Shown: positions 1-8,390 of the stretch, one piece after another
Position numbering within the stretch: the first letter of the stretch is position 1
Layout of the letters: the number at the start of each line of letters is the position of its first letter
Source of the DNA: Streptomyces sp. SJL17-4
GTDB lineage: Bacteria; Actinomycetota; Actinomycetes; Streptomycetales; Streptomycetaceae
Reading direction: 5' to 3'
DNA: 64,000 nt
Assembly (NCBI RefSeq): GCF_036826855.1
Contig: NZ_CP104578.1
Span: 6,940,501-7,004,500, forward strand
Program-made: the position numbers and the translations under genes
The notes under the pieces: generated by a model
Told to the model about the DNA's origin: nothing
Seen by the model: only the letters and a program-made list of their open reading frames with translations
The model's database searches: none

Positions 1-1215
1 CGCCGCTTCGCCGCCGTCGTCGACGACCACGTCGAGGAACTGGCCCGGCTCGAAGTCACCGAAGCGGGCCACACCATCGGCAACGCCCGCTGGGAAGCCG
101 GCAACGTCCGCGACCTGCTCGACTTCTCCGCCGGGGGAGCGGAGCGCCTCAACGGGCGCCAGATCCCGGTGGCCGGCGGCCTGGACGTCACGATCCTCGA
201 ACCGCTCGGGGTCGTCGGCGTCATCGCCCCCTGGAACTTCCCCATGCCGATCGCCGCCTGGGCCACCGCGCCCGCCCTCGCCGCCGGCAACGCCGTCCTC
301 CTCAAGCCCGCCGAGACCACCCCGCTCACCGCGCTCCGGCTCGCCGAACTCGCCCTGGAGGCGGGCCTGCCCGAAGGTCTCTTCCAGGTCCTCCCCGGCA
401 CCGGCCGGGTCGCGGGCAACGCCCTCGTCGAACACCCCGGCGTAGCCAAGATCGTCTTCACCGGCTCCACCAGGGTCGGCAAGTCGATCATGGCGAAGTG
501 CGCCGACCAGGTGAAGCGCGTCACGCTCGAACTCGGCGGCAAGAGCCCCAACATCGTCTTCGCCGACGCCGACCTCGAAGCCGCCGCAGCGGCCACGCCC
601 ATGTCGTTCCTCGACAACAGCGGCCAGGACTGCTGCGCCCGTACGCGCATCCTCGTCCAGCGGAGCGCGTACGACCGCTTCATGGAGCTGCTCACCCCCG
701 CCATCGAGGAGATCGTCGTCGGCGACCCCGCCGACGAGCGCACCCAGATGGGCCCGCTCATCTCCCGCGCCCAGCTCGACCGCGTCCGCTCCTACGTGAC
801 GGACGACCTCCCCGGCATTCGCGGCAAGGCCCCGGAGGGCCCCGGCTTCTGGTTCCCGCCGACGGTCCTCACCGACGTCTCCGAGGACGCCCCCTGCGCC
901 GTCGAGGAGGTCTTCGGACCCGTCGCCGTCGTCCTCCCCTTCGAGGACGAGGCCGACGCGATCCGCCTCGCCAACGCCACCGAGTACGGCCTGTCCGGCT
1001 CCATCTGGACCCGGGACGTCGGCCGCGCCCTGCGCGCCTCCCGCGGCGTCCGGGCCGGCAACCTCTCCGTCAACTCCCACTCCAGCGTCCGCTACTGGAC
1101 CCCGTTCGGCGGCTACCGGCAGTCCGGCCTCGGCCGCGAACTCGGCCCCGACGCACTGACCGCCTTCACCGAAACCAAGAACGTCTTCATCAGCACGGAG
1201 GGCCCCGCACTGTGA
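1..1215 (+). CDS. Aldehyde dehydrogenase, NAD(P)-dependent (5' end missing)
   Basis: The C-terminal 404 codons of a class-3-fold aldehyde dehydrogenase; the start lies before the window. Such enzymes oxidise an aldehyde to the carboxylic acid with NAD(P)+. Visible motifs in order are FTGSTRVG (cofactor loop, visible residue about 154), LELGGKSP with the general-base Glu (about 176), SGQDCCARTR with the nucleophilic Cys (about 207), EEVFGPV (about 301) and PFGGYRQSG near the C terminus. The stop overlaps the GTG of the next gene, so the two are translationally coupled. The substrate is not shown by the sequence. From memory, related Streptomyces loci place such a pair beside gamma-glutamyl-amine catabolism genes, but those genes would lie outside this window. 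Confidence 0.93.
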   Translation, partial: RRFAAVVDDHVEELARLEVTEAGHTIGNARWEAGNVRDLLDFSAGGAERLNGRQIPVAGGLDVTILEPLGVVGVIAPWNFPMPIAAWATAPALAAGNAVLLKPAETTPLTALRLAELALEAGLPEGLFQVLPGTGRVAGNALVEHPGVAKIVFTGSTRVGKSIMAKCADQVKRVTLELGGKSPNIVFADADLEAAAAATPMSFLDNSGQDCCARTRILVQRSAYDRFMELLTPAIEEIVVGDPADERTQMGPLISRAQLDRVRSYVTDDLPGIRGKAPEGPGFWFPPTVLTDVSEDAPCAVEEVFGPVAVVLPFEDEADAIRLANATEYGLSGSIWTRDVGRALRASRGVRAGNLSVNSHSSVRYWTPFGGYRQSGLGRELGPDALTAFTETKNVFISTEGPAL

Positions 1216-1994
1216 GCAACGAGATCATCTGCCGCCGACTGGTCGGCCGTACCGCCGTCATCACCGGAGCCGGCAGCGGCATCGGCCTGGCCACCGCCCG
1301 CCGCTTCGCCTCCGAGGGCGCCAACGTCGTCTGCGGCGACATCGACGAGACCGCAGGCAAGGCCGCCGCCGAGGAGGTCGGCGGAACCTTCGTCCAGGTC
1401 GACGTCACCGACCCCGATCAGGTCGAGGCGCTGTTCAAGACCGCCTTCGACACCTACGGCTCCGTCGACATCGCCTTCAACAACGCCGGCATCTCACCGC
1501 CCGACGACGACTCCATCCTGGAGACCGGCCTGGAGGCCTGGAAGCGCGTCCAGGACGTCAACCTCACCTCCGTCTACCTCTGCTGCAAGGCCGCCCTGCC
1601 CTACATGCGCCGCCAGGGCAAGGGCTCCATCATCAACACCGCCTCCTTCGTCGCTCTCATGGGCGCGGCCACCAGCCAGATCTCGTACACCGCCTCCAAG
1701 GGCGGCGTGCTCGCGATGTCCCGCGAGCTCGGCGTGCAGTTCGCCCGCGAAGGCATCCGCGTCAACGCCCTCTGCCCCGGACCGGTGAACACCCCGCTCC
1801 TCCAGGAGCTGTTCGCCAAGGACCCCGAGCGGGCCGCGCGCCGCCTGGTCCACATCCCGGTCGGCCGTTTCGCCGAGGCGGAGGAGATCGCGGCCGCGGT
1901 CGCCTTCCTCGCGAGCGACGACTCGTCCTTCGTCAACGCCAGCGACTTCCTGGTCGACGGGGGCATCGCCGGCGCGTACGTGACACCGCTCTAG
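1212..1994 (+). CDS. Short-chain dehydrogenase/reductase (SDR) family oxidoreductase
   Basis: 260-residue classical SDR. It has the Rossmann motif TGAGSGIG near residue 18, NNAG near residue 93, a catalytic Ser in IINTAS, and the active-site pair YTASK. The C terminus ends with the usual DFLVDGG stretch. The GTG start overlaps the aldehyde dehydrogenase stop as GTGA, so the pair is one transcript. It likely oxidises an alcohol or reduces a ketone in the same catabolic route; an automatic name would be 3-oxoacyl-ACP reductase, but nothing here points to fatty-acid synthesis. A perfect hairpin follows at once. Confidence 0.9.
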   Translation: MSNEIICRRLVGRTAVITGAGSGIGLATARRFASEGANVVCGDIDETAGKAAAEEVGGTFVQVDVTDPDQVEALFKTAFDTYGSVDIAFNNAGISPPDDDSILETGLEAWKRVQDVNLTSVYLCCKAALPYMRRQGKGSIINTASFVALMGAATSQISYTASKGGVLAMSRELGVQFAREGIRVNALCPGPVNTPLLQELFAKDPERAARRLVHIPVGRFAEAEEIAAAVAFLASDDSSFVNASDFLVDGGIAGAYVTPL

Positions 1995-2024
1995 GCCCAG
2001 TCACCAGGCCAGGCCTCACGGCGC

Positions 2025-2062
2025 ACGGCGGCCGGGCATCGCGCACGATGCCCGGCCGCCGT
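2025..2062. terminator. Bidirectional hairpin terminator
   Basis: Perfect 17-bp inverted repeat with a 4-base loop (CGCA) between two convergent genes. Arms are 2025-2041 and 2046-2062. There is no U run on either side, as is common for Streptomyces terminators. It can serve both the SDR gene and the PLP protein gene. Confidence 0.8.
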
Positions 2063-2084
2063 GATCCCTGGCCTGATCGCGGGT

Positions 2085-3287
2085 CTAGAGGAAGGTCTGG
2101 CCCTCGCCCCGGTAGGTGGGCACGGTCGCGGTGATCCGATCACCCTCGATCAGCCGCAGACTCGCGAACCGCTCGCACAGCTCACCGGCCTTCGCGTGCC
2201 GGAACCACACCTTGTCGCCGATCCGCAGATCGTCGGCGGGCGAGCCGATCAGCGGGGTCTGCACCTCGCCCGGACCCTCCTGGGGGTCGTACTTCAGTCC
2301 CTCCGGCAGGTACGGCACGGGCAGCCGGTCGGGCCCGGCGGCCCCGGACGCCGGATAGCCGCCTCCGAGGACGGTCACCACCCCCACCCCCGGCCGGCGG
2401 ACGACGGGCTGCGCGAAGAGAGCCGCGGGCCGCCCGCTGAACGAGGTGTAGTTGTCGAAGAGCCGTGGCACGAAGAGCCCCGAACCCGCGGCGATCTCCG
2501 TCACCGCGGCCTCGGCGGCGGTGTGCTGCACGCTCCCGGTGCCGCCGCCGTTCACGAACTCCAGGTCCGGCGCCACGGCCCGGACGGCACGCACCACGGC
2601 CGCCCTGCGCTCGGCCAGCTCCCTGCGAGCCGCCGCCTGCATCAGCCGGATCGCCCGCGACCGCAGCGGCCGGCCCGCGACCGCGTCCCCGACACCCGCG
2701 ACATGCCCCTCGTACGCCATGATCCCGACCAGCCGGAACCCGGGGCGCCGCACCACCGAACGGGCCAGCTCCGCCAGTTGCGCGGGCTCGCGCAGCGGGG
2801 AGCGACGGGCACCGACCCGGATCCGGCCGCCGAGGAGGCTGAGCGCCGTGTCCAGCTCCAGACAGACCCGGACCTCCTCCGTCCCGCCCGCGCGGGAGGC
2901 GTCGATCAGATCCAGCTGCGCCACGTCGTCGACCATCACGGTCACGGCGGCGGCCAGCTTCGGATCGCGCGCCAGCTCGCCGAAGCCGGTGCGGTCGGCC
3001 GACGGATAGGCGAGGAGCACGTCCTCGAACCCGGCGCGGGCCAGCCACAGCGACTCGTCGAGCGTGAACGACATGATCCCGGCGAAACCCTCCCGCGCCA
3101 GCACCCGCTCAAGGAGCGCCCGGCACCGCACGGACTTGCTCGCGACCCGGATCGGCTTGCCGCCGGCCCGGCGCACGAGGTCGTCCGCGTTGGCGTCGAA
3201 GGCCTCAAGATCGACGATCGCCACGGGCGCGTCGAGATGAGCGGTGGCCCGGTCGTAACGGGCCCGGTCGGCGGCACGGGGAGTCAT
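2085..3287 (-). CDS. PLP-dependent amino-acid aldolase/deaminase (alanine racemase N-domain type)
   Basis: 400-residue protein of the fold-type III PLP family that includes D-threonine aldolase and D-serine deaminase-like proteins. The N-terminal segment LDAPVAIVDLEAFDAN leads to IRVASKSV, where the Lys near residue 50 should bind PLP. The C-terminal half contains VLGGGYPASG and the metal-binding-type segment KVWFRHAKAGELCERF, which matches the D-threonine-aldolase-like C domain (HxK...CE pattern). The ATG at 3287 was chosen because it precedes the conserved start of the domain; upstream in-frame sequence is low-complexity antisense of the next gene. It is a monocistronic gene divergent from the Pro-rich protein. 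The exact substrate is unknown. Confidence 0.8.
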   Translation of the reverse strand: MTPRAADRARYDRATAHLDAPVAIVDLEAFDANADDLVRRAGGKPIRVASKSVRCRALLERVLAREGFAGIMSFTLDESLWLARAGFEDVLLAYPSADRTGFGELARDPKLAAAVTVMVDDVAQLDLIDASRAGGTEEVRVCLELDTALSLLGGRIRVGARRSPLREPAQLAELARSVVRRPGFRLVGIMAYEGHVAGVGDAVAGRPLRSRAIRLMQAAARRELAERRAAVVRAVRAVAPDLEFVNGGGTGSVQHTAAEAAVTEIAAGSGLFVPRLFDNYTSFSGRPAALFAQPVVRRPGVGVVTVLGGGYPASGAAGPDRLPVPYLPEGLKYDPQEGPGEVQTPLIGSPADDLRIGDKVWFRHAKAGELCERFASLRLIEGDRITATVPTYRGEGQTFL

Positions 3288-3396
3288 GGCCCGAGCTTGC
3301 CAGACCGGTTTACGGGTGGGTAGCCCCTGGGTTCCCGTACCAGGGGGAACAGCCCGTAGAGTGACGGGCATTGTCGACACGAGCGGGGGGACGGGG

Positions 3397-5601
3397 ATGA
3401 CCGGCGAACAGCGCCCCGGCACGACCTCCCGCATCACGGACGCCCTCCTCCGACCGGAGCCGGCCCCGGCCCCGTCCGAGATGGAGATGACGACCCGGCT
3501 GCGACCGATCAGGCCGGAAGACCCGCCGCCGCCACGGGGCGGACCGGTGGCCGCGACAGCCCCCGTCAGCGCGCCGAGGCCGCCCGAGTCCGTCCCCCGC
3601 CCGACGACCGGCCCCACCCGCCCGGTGGCCGACCCCACGCCCCCGACGGCCGGCGCCCCGGCGCCGACGGCTCCGCCTGGGGCAGGCTCGGGAGCCGCGC
3701 AGCCGATGCCCCCGGTGACGGGTCCCCCGACCCCGTCCACCGCACGGCCTCGCCCCGCGACGGGCCCCGCCGGTACGGCCGCCGCGACACCATCCCGCCC
3801 GAACACCGCTCCGCCGACCCCGCCCCACCCGCCGGCTCCGGCTCCGTCCCACCCGGCGGCTCCTCCGGCTCCGGAAGCCACCCCCGCAGCGATGGGCTCG
3901 GGGGAAGCCGACACATCGCCTCGCTCTCCGGCGGCCACCGCTGCGGGTGCTGCGTCCGCCACTCCGAGCCCACCGATGCCCGCTCCCACAGCTCCGACGC
4001 CCGGCGAGCCCTGGCAGCCCGCCCCCGCCGCATTCCGGCCCGCCCCCGCCGCTCCGCCGCGTCCGGCCGCAGCCCCCCATGCGCGACCCGCGGAGACGGC
4101 GGCGTCGGCCACGTCCGGGCCGGCGTCCGCCGCTCCGCCGCGTCCGGCCGCAGGTCCCGCCGCCCCCGATCCGGGACCTGCGGGGACGGCGGCGCCCGCC
4201 TCGTCTCGGCCGGCGTCCGCCGGTCTGCCGCGTCCGGCCGCAGGTCCCGCCGCCCCCGATCCGGGACCTGCGGGGACGGCGGCGCCCGCCTCGTCTCGGC
4301 CGGCGTCCGCCGGTCTGCCGCGTCCGGCCGCAGGTCCCGCCGCCCCCGATCCGGGACCTGCGGGGACGGCGGCGCCCGCCTCGCCTCGGCCGGCGTCCGC
4401 CGGTCTGCCGCGTCCGACCGGAGGCCCCGCTGCCCTCCACCCGCGTCCCGCGGAGACGGCGGCGCCCGCCTCGTCCCGCCCCGCGTCCGCCGCCCCGCCG
4501 CGTCCGACAGCCGGTCCCACCGCTCCGGATCCGCGACCCGCGCCGACTGCGGCCCCCGCGCCCGCCCGGCCTGCGTCCCGCCCGGCGGCCCCCGTGCCCG
4601 CCGCCTCCGGTTTCGCCGCCCGGGTGGCTCCCGAGCCCGCCGCCTCCGGTTTCGCCCCGGTCGCTCCCGCGCAAGCGGCCGCGTCCGCCGGTCCGCTTCC
4701 TCGGGCGGTGACCCATCACGCCCGGCCGCACAGCACCCCGTTCGGCCACCCCCACGGTCACGGGGCCCACCGGGCCCCCGCCGCCGCCCTGCCGCCCGAG
4801 ACTTCCTTCGAGACCACCACCCGGCTTCGGCCCGTGCGGGAGCGGCGGACCGGGCGGGCCCTCGCCGTCGGCGTCTGCGCCGTGCTCGGGATCGGGCTCA
4901 TCGGCGGGGCCCTCACCGGCGTGTGGCTGGCCGCCGCCGAGCCCGGGGAGCCCGCCGAACCCGCCGGGTACACCCAGGCCAAGGACCTCTGGCACAACGC
5001 CCCCGTCGACACCCTCTTCCCCCGCACCCTCGCAGGACCCGGCGCGGGTCCGGGCGCCGCCGCCCGCACCTGGACCCGGATCGTCGTCGCCCCCGACGCC
5101 GCCTGCACGCCCGCCGTCCTCGCCAAGGGCCTGCTCGCCACCCTCCGGCCGCTCGGCTGCGAGCGCGTCCTGCGCGCCACGTACACCGACGCCACCGCCA
5201 GCAGCGTGATCACCGTCGGCCTCGTCTTCACCCGCGCCGAGCCCACCACGCAGCGCACCCTCGGCCAGGGCCTCACCACCCGCCTCGGCCAGGACGTCCC
5301 CCCGGCGCTCCCCGGCCCCGGCACCGTCGCCGCCCGCTTCGGTGCGAAGCAGCGGGCCAGCTGGTGGCTGAACGCCCCCACCGACCTCCCCGTCGTCGTC
5401 ACCGCGGTGTCCGGCTTCGCCGACGGGCGCGCCGTCGACGCCCCGCAGCCCGCCGACCGCGCCATGACCGCGGGCCGTACCGACGCCACCGCACAGTCAG
5501 GCCTCGGCCACGAGGCCAAGAACATCACCGTCCGCTTCGAGCAGCTGCTGCGCACGGCCGTCGCCCCGCCGGCGAAGGACAAGGAGAAGGACGCCCGGTG
5601 A
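3397..5601 (+). CDS. Large Pro/Ala-rich single-pass membrane protein, mycosin partner
   Basis: 734 residues. The first about 470 are low-complexity Pro/Ala/Thr sequence with 30-residue tandem repeats. One hydrophobic segment (ALAVGVCAVLGIGLIGGAL, about residue 488) is followed by a folded extracytoplasmic domain of about 230 residues. The motif TTRLRP occurs near the N terminus (about 29) and again just before the membrane segment. The ATG at 3397 follows GGGGACGGGG, and a TAGAGT -10 box lies at 3357-3362. The stop overlaps the start of the mycosin-like protease, so the two are made together. I infer an envelope role with that protease; the outer domain is not one I recognise. The family is otherwise unknown. 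Confidence 0.7.
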   Translation: MTGEQRPGTTSRITDALLRPEPAPAPSEMEMTTRLRPIRPEDPPPPRGGPVAATAPVSAPRPPESVPRPTTGPTRPVADPTPPTAGAPAPTAPPGAGSGAAQPMPPVTGPPTPSTARPRPATGPAGTAAATPSRPNTAPPTPPHPPAPAPSHPAAPPAPEATPAAMGSGEADTSPRSPAATAAGAASATPSPPMPAPTAPTPGEPWQPAPAAFRPAPAAPPRPAAAPHARPAETAASATSGPASAAPPRPAAGPAAPDPGPAGTAAPASSRPASAGLPRPAAGPAAPDPGPAGTAAPASSRPASAGLPRPAAGPAAPDPGPAGTAAPASPRPASAGLPRPTGGPAALHPRPAETAAPASSRPASAAPPRPTAGPTAPDPRPAPTAAPAPARPASRPAAPVPAASGFAARVAPEPAASGFAPVAPAQAAASAGPLPRAVTHHARPHSTPFGHPHGHGAHRAPAAALPPETSFETTTRLRPVRERRTGRALAVGVCAVLGIGLIGGALTGVWLAAAEPGEPAEPAGYTQAKDLWHNAPVDTLFPRTLAGPGAGPGAAARTWTRIVVAPDAACTPAVLAKGLLATLRPLGCERVLRATYTDATASSVITVGLVFTRAEPTTQRTLGQGLTTRLGQDVPPALPGPGTVAARFGAKQRASWWLNAPTDLPVVVTAVSGFADGRAVDAPQPADRAMTAGRTDATAQSGLGHEAKNITVRFEQLLRTAVAPPAKDKEKDAR
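4060..4590 (+). repeat. 90-bp tandem repeats inside the Pro/Ala-rich gene
   Basis: Six or so in-frame units encode a 30-residue module of the type RPAAGPAAPDPGPAGTAAPA. Copies starting at 4141, 4231 and 4321 are essentially identical at DNA level apart from one base change in the third. The flanking units at 4060 (81 bp), 4411 and 4501 are diverged. This indicates recent expansion by unequal crossing-over or slippage. Confidence 0.9.
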
Positions 5602-6764
5602 CCCGCCTCCGTACCCCCGCGGCCGTCCTCCTCGCCACCGCGTTCGCCGTCCTCCCCGCCACCACCACACCCGCGTACGCCGACACCATCAGGGCCCGCC
5701 AGTGGGGCCTCCAGGCCCTCCACACCACGGAAGCCTGGCGGACCACCAAGGGCGAGGGCATCACCGTCGCCGTCCTCGACACCGGCGTCGACGCCGAGCA
5801 CCCCGACCTCGAGGGCTCGGTCCTCACCGGCCGCGACCTCGTCGGCTTCGGTGCCTCCCGGGGCGACCGCGCCTGGGCCCGGCACGGCACCGCCATGGCC
5901 GGGATCATCGCCGGGCACGGCCACGGCCCCGACGGCGGCGACGGCGTCCTCGGTATCGCCCCCGACGCCAGGATCATGCCCGTCCGGGTCATCCTCGAAG
6001 GCACCGACAAGTCCCGCGACAAGGCCCGCAAGACCCGCGGCACGGCCCTCGCCGAGGGCATCCGCTGGGCGGCCGACCACGGCGCCGACGTCATCAACAT
6101 GTCCCTCGGCGACGACTCCAAGTCCGCCCACCCGGACGCCGGTGAGGACGCCGCCGTCCAGTACGCGCTCGCGAAGGGCGTCTCCGTCGTCGCCTCCGCC
6201 GGCAACGGCGGCGAGAAGGGCGACCACATCTCCTACCCCGCCGCCTACCCCGGCGTCATCGCCGTCACCGCCGTCGACCGCTACGGCACCCACGCCTCCT
6301 TCTCCACCCGCCGCTGGTACGCCACCGTCAGCGCCCCCGGCGTCGACATCGCCATCGCCGACCCCGACCGCCGGTACTACGAGGGCTGGGGCACCAGCGC
6401 CGCCGCCGCGTTCGCCTCAGGAGCCGTCGCCCTCGTCCGCTCCGCCCACCCCGACCTCACCCCGGCCCAGGTCAAGCAGCTCCTCATCGACACCGCCCGC
6501 AGCCGGCCCAAGGGCGGCCGCAGCGACGCCAAGGGATACGGGACGGTCGACCCGGCCGCCGCGATCGAGGCCGGCGCGAAGATCAAGGGCGGCGACCCCA
6601 AGACCACGGCCACCGGCTACCGGGGCCGCTACTTCGGCCCCGGACCGCTCCCCGCCCCCGAGGAGAGCCGCCCCGTCGGCCTGCTCGCCCCCCTCACCGG
6701 CGGCCTCGGCGCCCTGCTCCTCCTCACCGCCGTGATCCTCCACCGCGCCCACCGGACCCGCTAG
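5598..6764 (+). CDS. Type VII secretion-associated serine protease, mycosin-like (subtilase S8)
   Basis: 388 residues with a Sec signal peptide (LLATAFAVLPATTTPAYA), an S8 peptidase domain and a C-terminal membrane anchor (GLLAPLTGGLGALLLLTAVIL) followed by a basic tail. This is the mycosin layout. The catalytic triad is visible as Asp in VLDTGVD, His in RHGTAMAG and Ser in GTSAAAA. The oxyanion Asn lies in SAGNGG. The GTG start overlaps the upstream stop (GTGA). Mycosins normally accompany ESX/type VII secretion genes, but no EccC, EccD or WXG100 gene is visible here, so this is an orphan two-gene unit with a Pro-rich membrane partner. Confidence 0.9.
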   Translation: MTRLRTPAAVLLATAFAVLPATTTPAYADTIRARQWGLQALHTTEAWRTTKGEGITVAVLDTGVDAEHPDLEGSVLTGRDLVGFGASRGDRAWARHGTAMAGIIAGHGHGPDGGDGVLGIAPDARIMPVRVILEGTDKSRDKARKTRGTALAEGIRWAADHGADVINMSLGDDSKSAHPDAGEDAAVQYALAKGVSVVASAGNGGEKGDHISYPAAYPGVIAVTAVDRYGTHASFSTRRWYATVSAPGVDIAIADPDRRYYEGWGTSAAAAFASGAVALVRSAHPDLTPAQVKQLLIDTARSRPKGGRSDAKGYGTVDPAAAIEAGAKIKGGDPKTTATGYRGRYFGPGPLPAPEESRPVGLLAPLTGGLGALLLLTAVILHRAHRTR

Positions 6765-6796
6765 CGCCCACCGGACCCTCCGGCGCCCACCGGACC
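6745..6796 (+). repeat. Three 14-bp direct repeats, 19-bp period
   Basis: GCGCCCACCGGACC occurs at 6745, 6764 and 6783. The first copy is inside the last codons of the protease gene and the other two are just after its stop. It could be a small slippage array; no function is evident. Confidence 0.75.
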
Positions 6797-6872
6797 GGCC
6801 GGCGCCGCGCCTCGCCGGAGCCGCCGGGACCCGGCGGACCGACCGGCCCCGCCCGGCGGTTAGGCTCGGTGC

Positions 6873-7604
6873 GTGGCGCTCAAGAACATCCCGGACCCCG
6901 GTTTCTCCGACGACGACGGCACCGCCGACCCGCGGCTCGCCGCGGCCCTCGCGGCCTGGGCGGAGGACAGAACCGCCCACGGCCCCGTCCTCGACGCACT
7001 GCGGGAGGCCCGGCTGCTCGTCCCCGTCGTCGCCGTCCTCGGCGAGGTCGAGACCGACGAGAACGGCCTGCGCCGCGAGAAGACCAGCGACATGGCCGTC
7101 CCCACCCTCACGGCCGGCGACCGGCGCGCCCTGCCCGCCTTCACCTCGATCGCCTCGCTCGCCCTGTGGGACCCGGAGGCCCGGCCCGTCGCCGTCCCGC
7201 TCCACCAGGCGCTCCAGGCGGCCGCGCACGAGAAGGCCGACACGGTCGTCCTCGACCTCGCGGGCCCGGTGCCGTACCAGCTGACCGGCCCGGCCCTGCT
7301 CGCCCTCGCGGAGGGCCGTACGAGTGCCGACCCGCTCGACGACCCCGCCGTACGGGAAGCGGTGCGGGCCGCCGTCGCCGCCGAGCCCGCGGTGCTCCGC
7401 GCCCACCTCGGCCCCGGTGCCGCCGACGGAACCCTCGCCCTGGTCCTCGCCGGGGACGGCTCCCCGGCGGAGGCCGCCCAGCGCGTGGCCCGCGCCCTGG
7501 CCGCCGACGAAACACTGAGGGCCCGCCTGGTGCGCGGCCTCGACCTGGCACTCCTGCCGGCCTCGGCCACGCCTCCCGGCGAGCCCTTCTACGTAAAGCG
7601 GTAA
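6873..7604 (+). CDS. SseB family protein
   Basis: 243 residues with the SseB N-terminal domain. Segments LREARLLVPVVAVLGE and LPAFTSIASLALWDP are typical of the family, followed by a charge-rich C-terminal half. SseB-type proteins are soluble and of poorly known function; in enterics the name comes from serine sensitivity. The GTG at 6873 is preceded by a TAGGCT -10 box at 6861-6866 only 6 bases upstream, so the mRNA is probably leaderless. It is convergent with the DUF1844 gene. Confidence 0.8.
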   Translation: MALKNIPDPGFSDDDGTADPRLAAALAAWAEDRTAHGPVLDALREARLLVPVVAVLGEVETDENGLRREKTSDMAVPTLTAGDRRALPAFTSIASLALWDPEARPVAVPLHQALQAAAHEKADTVVLDLAGPVPYQLTGPALLALAEGRTSADPLDDPAVREAVRAAVAAEPAVLRAHLGPGAADGTLALVLAGDGSPAEAAQRVARALAADETLRARLVRGLDLALLPASATPPGEPFYVKR

Positions 7605-7648
7605 GCGACGAGGGTTCCCGCTGGGCGACCCCCGCCCCCGACCACGTC

Positions 7649-8035
7649 CTAGCCGTACACCGGCCCCGTGTACTTCTCGCCCGGACCCTGGCCCGGCTCG
7701 TCCGGGATCAGGGACGCTTCGCGGAAGGCGAGCTGGAGGGACTTCAGGCCGTCCCGCAGGGGAGCCGCGTGGAAGGACGAGACCTCCGTCGCGCCGGCGT
7801 CGAGCAGGCCCGCGAGGGCGTGCACCAGCTTGCGGGCCTCGTCGAGGTCCTTGTACTTGTCGCCCTCCTCGGTGAGTCCGAGCTTCACCGCGGCGGCGCT
7901 CATCAGGTTGACGGCGACGGTCACGATCACCTCGACCGCGGGGACCTCCGCGATGTCGCGGGTCATGGCGTCGAAGTCGGGGGCATCGGCGGTGTCGGGG
8001 GAGTCCGGGGACTCGTTCTGGGGCGTCTCGCTCAT
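7649..8035 (-). CDS. DUF1844 domain protein
   Basis: 128 residues. An acidic, disordered N terminus of about 25 residues precedes a helical domain (VEVIVTVAVNLMSAAAVKLG, then EARKLVHALAGLLDAG), which is the DUF1844 signature. Function unknown. It is divergent from infC, and this position beside infC is common in Streptomyces. On the minus strand a TATCGT -10 box (8043-8048) lies 7 bases before the ATG, again pointing to a leaderless transcript. Confidence 0.8.
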   Translation of the reverse strand: MSETPQNESPDSPDTADAPDFDAMTRDIAEVPAVEVIVTVAVNLMSAAAVKLGLTEEGDKYKDLDEARKLVHALAGLLDAGATEVSSFHAAPLRDGLKSLQLAFREASLIPDEPGQGPGEKYTGPVYG

Positions 8036-8085
8036 GCCTCATACGATATGCCGGTCCTTGGTTCGCGGAGACCGCCGGGTCCTGC

Positions 8086-8390
8086 TAACCTTGTGTAACG
8101 ACCGGCCGGACACGTGTGTGCCCGGCCCACAAGTGGAGGCTCCGAACTCCCACCTGACCACCCTCGCGGGTGGCGGGTCACCGGTCAGGTGGCGCCCATC
8201 GTTCCGTACGGACGATGGAGCCGCCCGATGTGCGCCCCGCGGTTGACCGCGGCGGTGTTCCGGTATTTCCCTGGAGCCCCGCCTGTGTCCCGTCCGGGGC
8301 GTTTTTCATGTGCCGGCTCGGTTGGTCTCACAGAAACAGACGTGCGCGTCCGTCCGCCAGGCGGTCGCGTGGTGCTACCGAGGAGGATCC
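8086..8390 (+). promoter_or_regulatory. infC promoter and long structured mRNA leader
   Basis: A TAACCT -10 box at 8086-8091 predicts a leader of about 290 bases before infC. Several perfect stems can be read. CACCTGACC 8151-8159 pairs with GGTCAGGTG 8183-8191 and encloses CCACCC/GGGTGG. CCATCGT 8196-8202 pairs with ACGATGG 8212-8218. CCGCGG-TTGA-CCGCGG lies near 8237-8252. The last stem is a U-tailed hairpin. Such leaders control infC-rpmI-rplT in other bacteria through L20 or IF3; that role here is inference. Confidence 0.7.
8276..8306 (+). terminator. Transcription attenuator in the infC leader
   Basis: Stem GCCCCG (8276-8281) with CGGGGC (8295-8300) is followed directly by GTTTTT. It is one of the few U-tailed hairpins in this GC-rich window and lies about 85 bases before the infC start, so it would act as a conditional terminator rather than a gene end. 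Confidence 0.7.

Noticed and set aside
3310..4995. Minus-strand 561-residue Gly/Arg-rich frame
   Set aside because: Shadow of the Pro/Ala-rich gene; repeats and start context fit only the plus strand.
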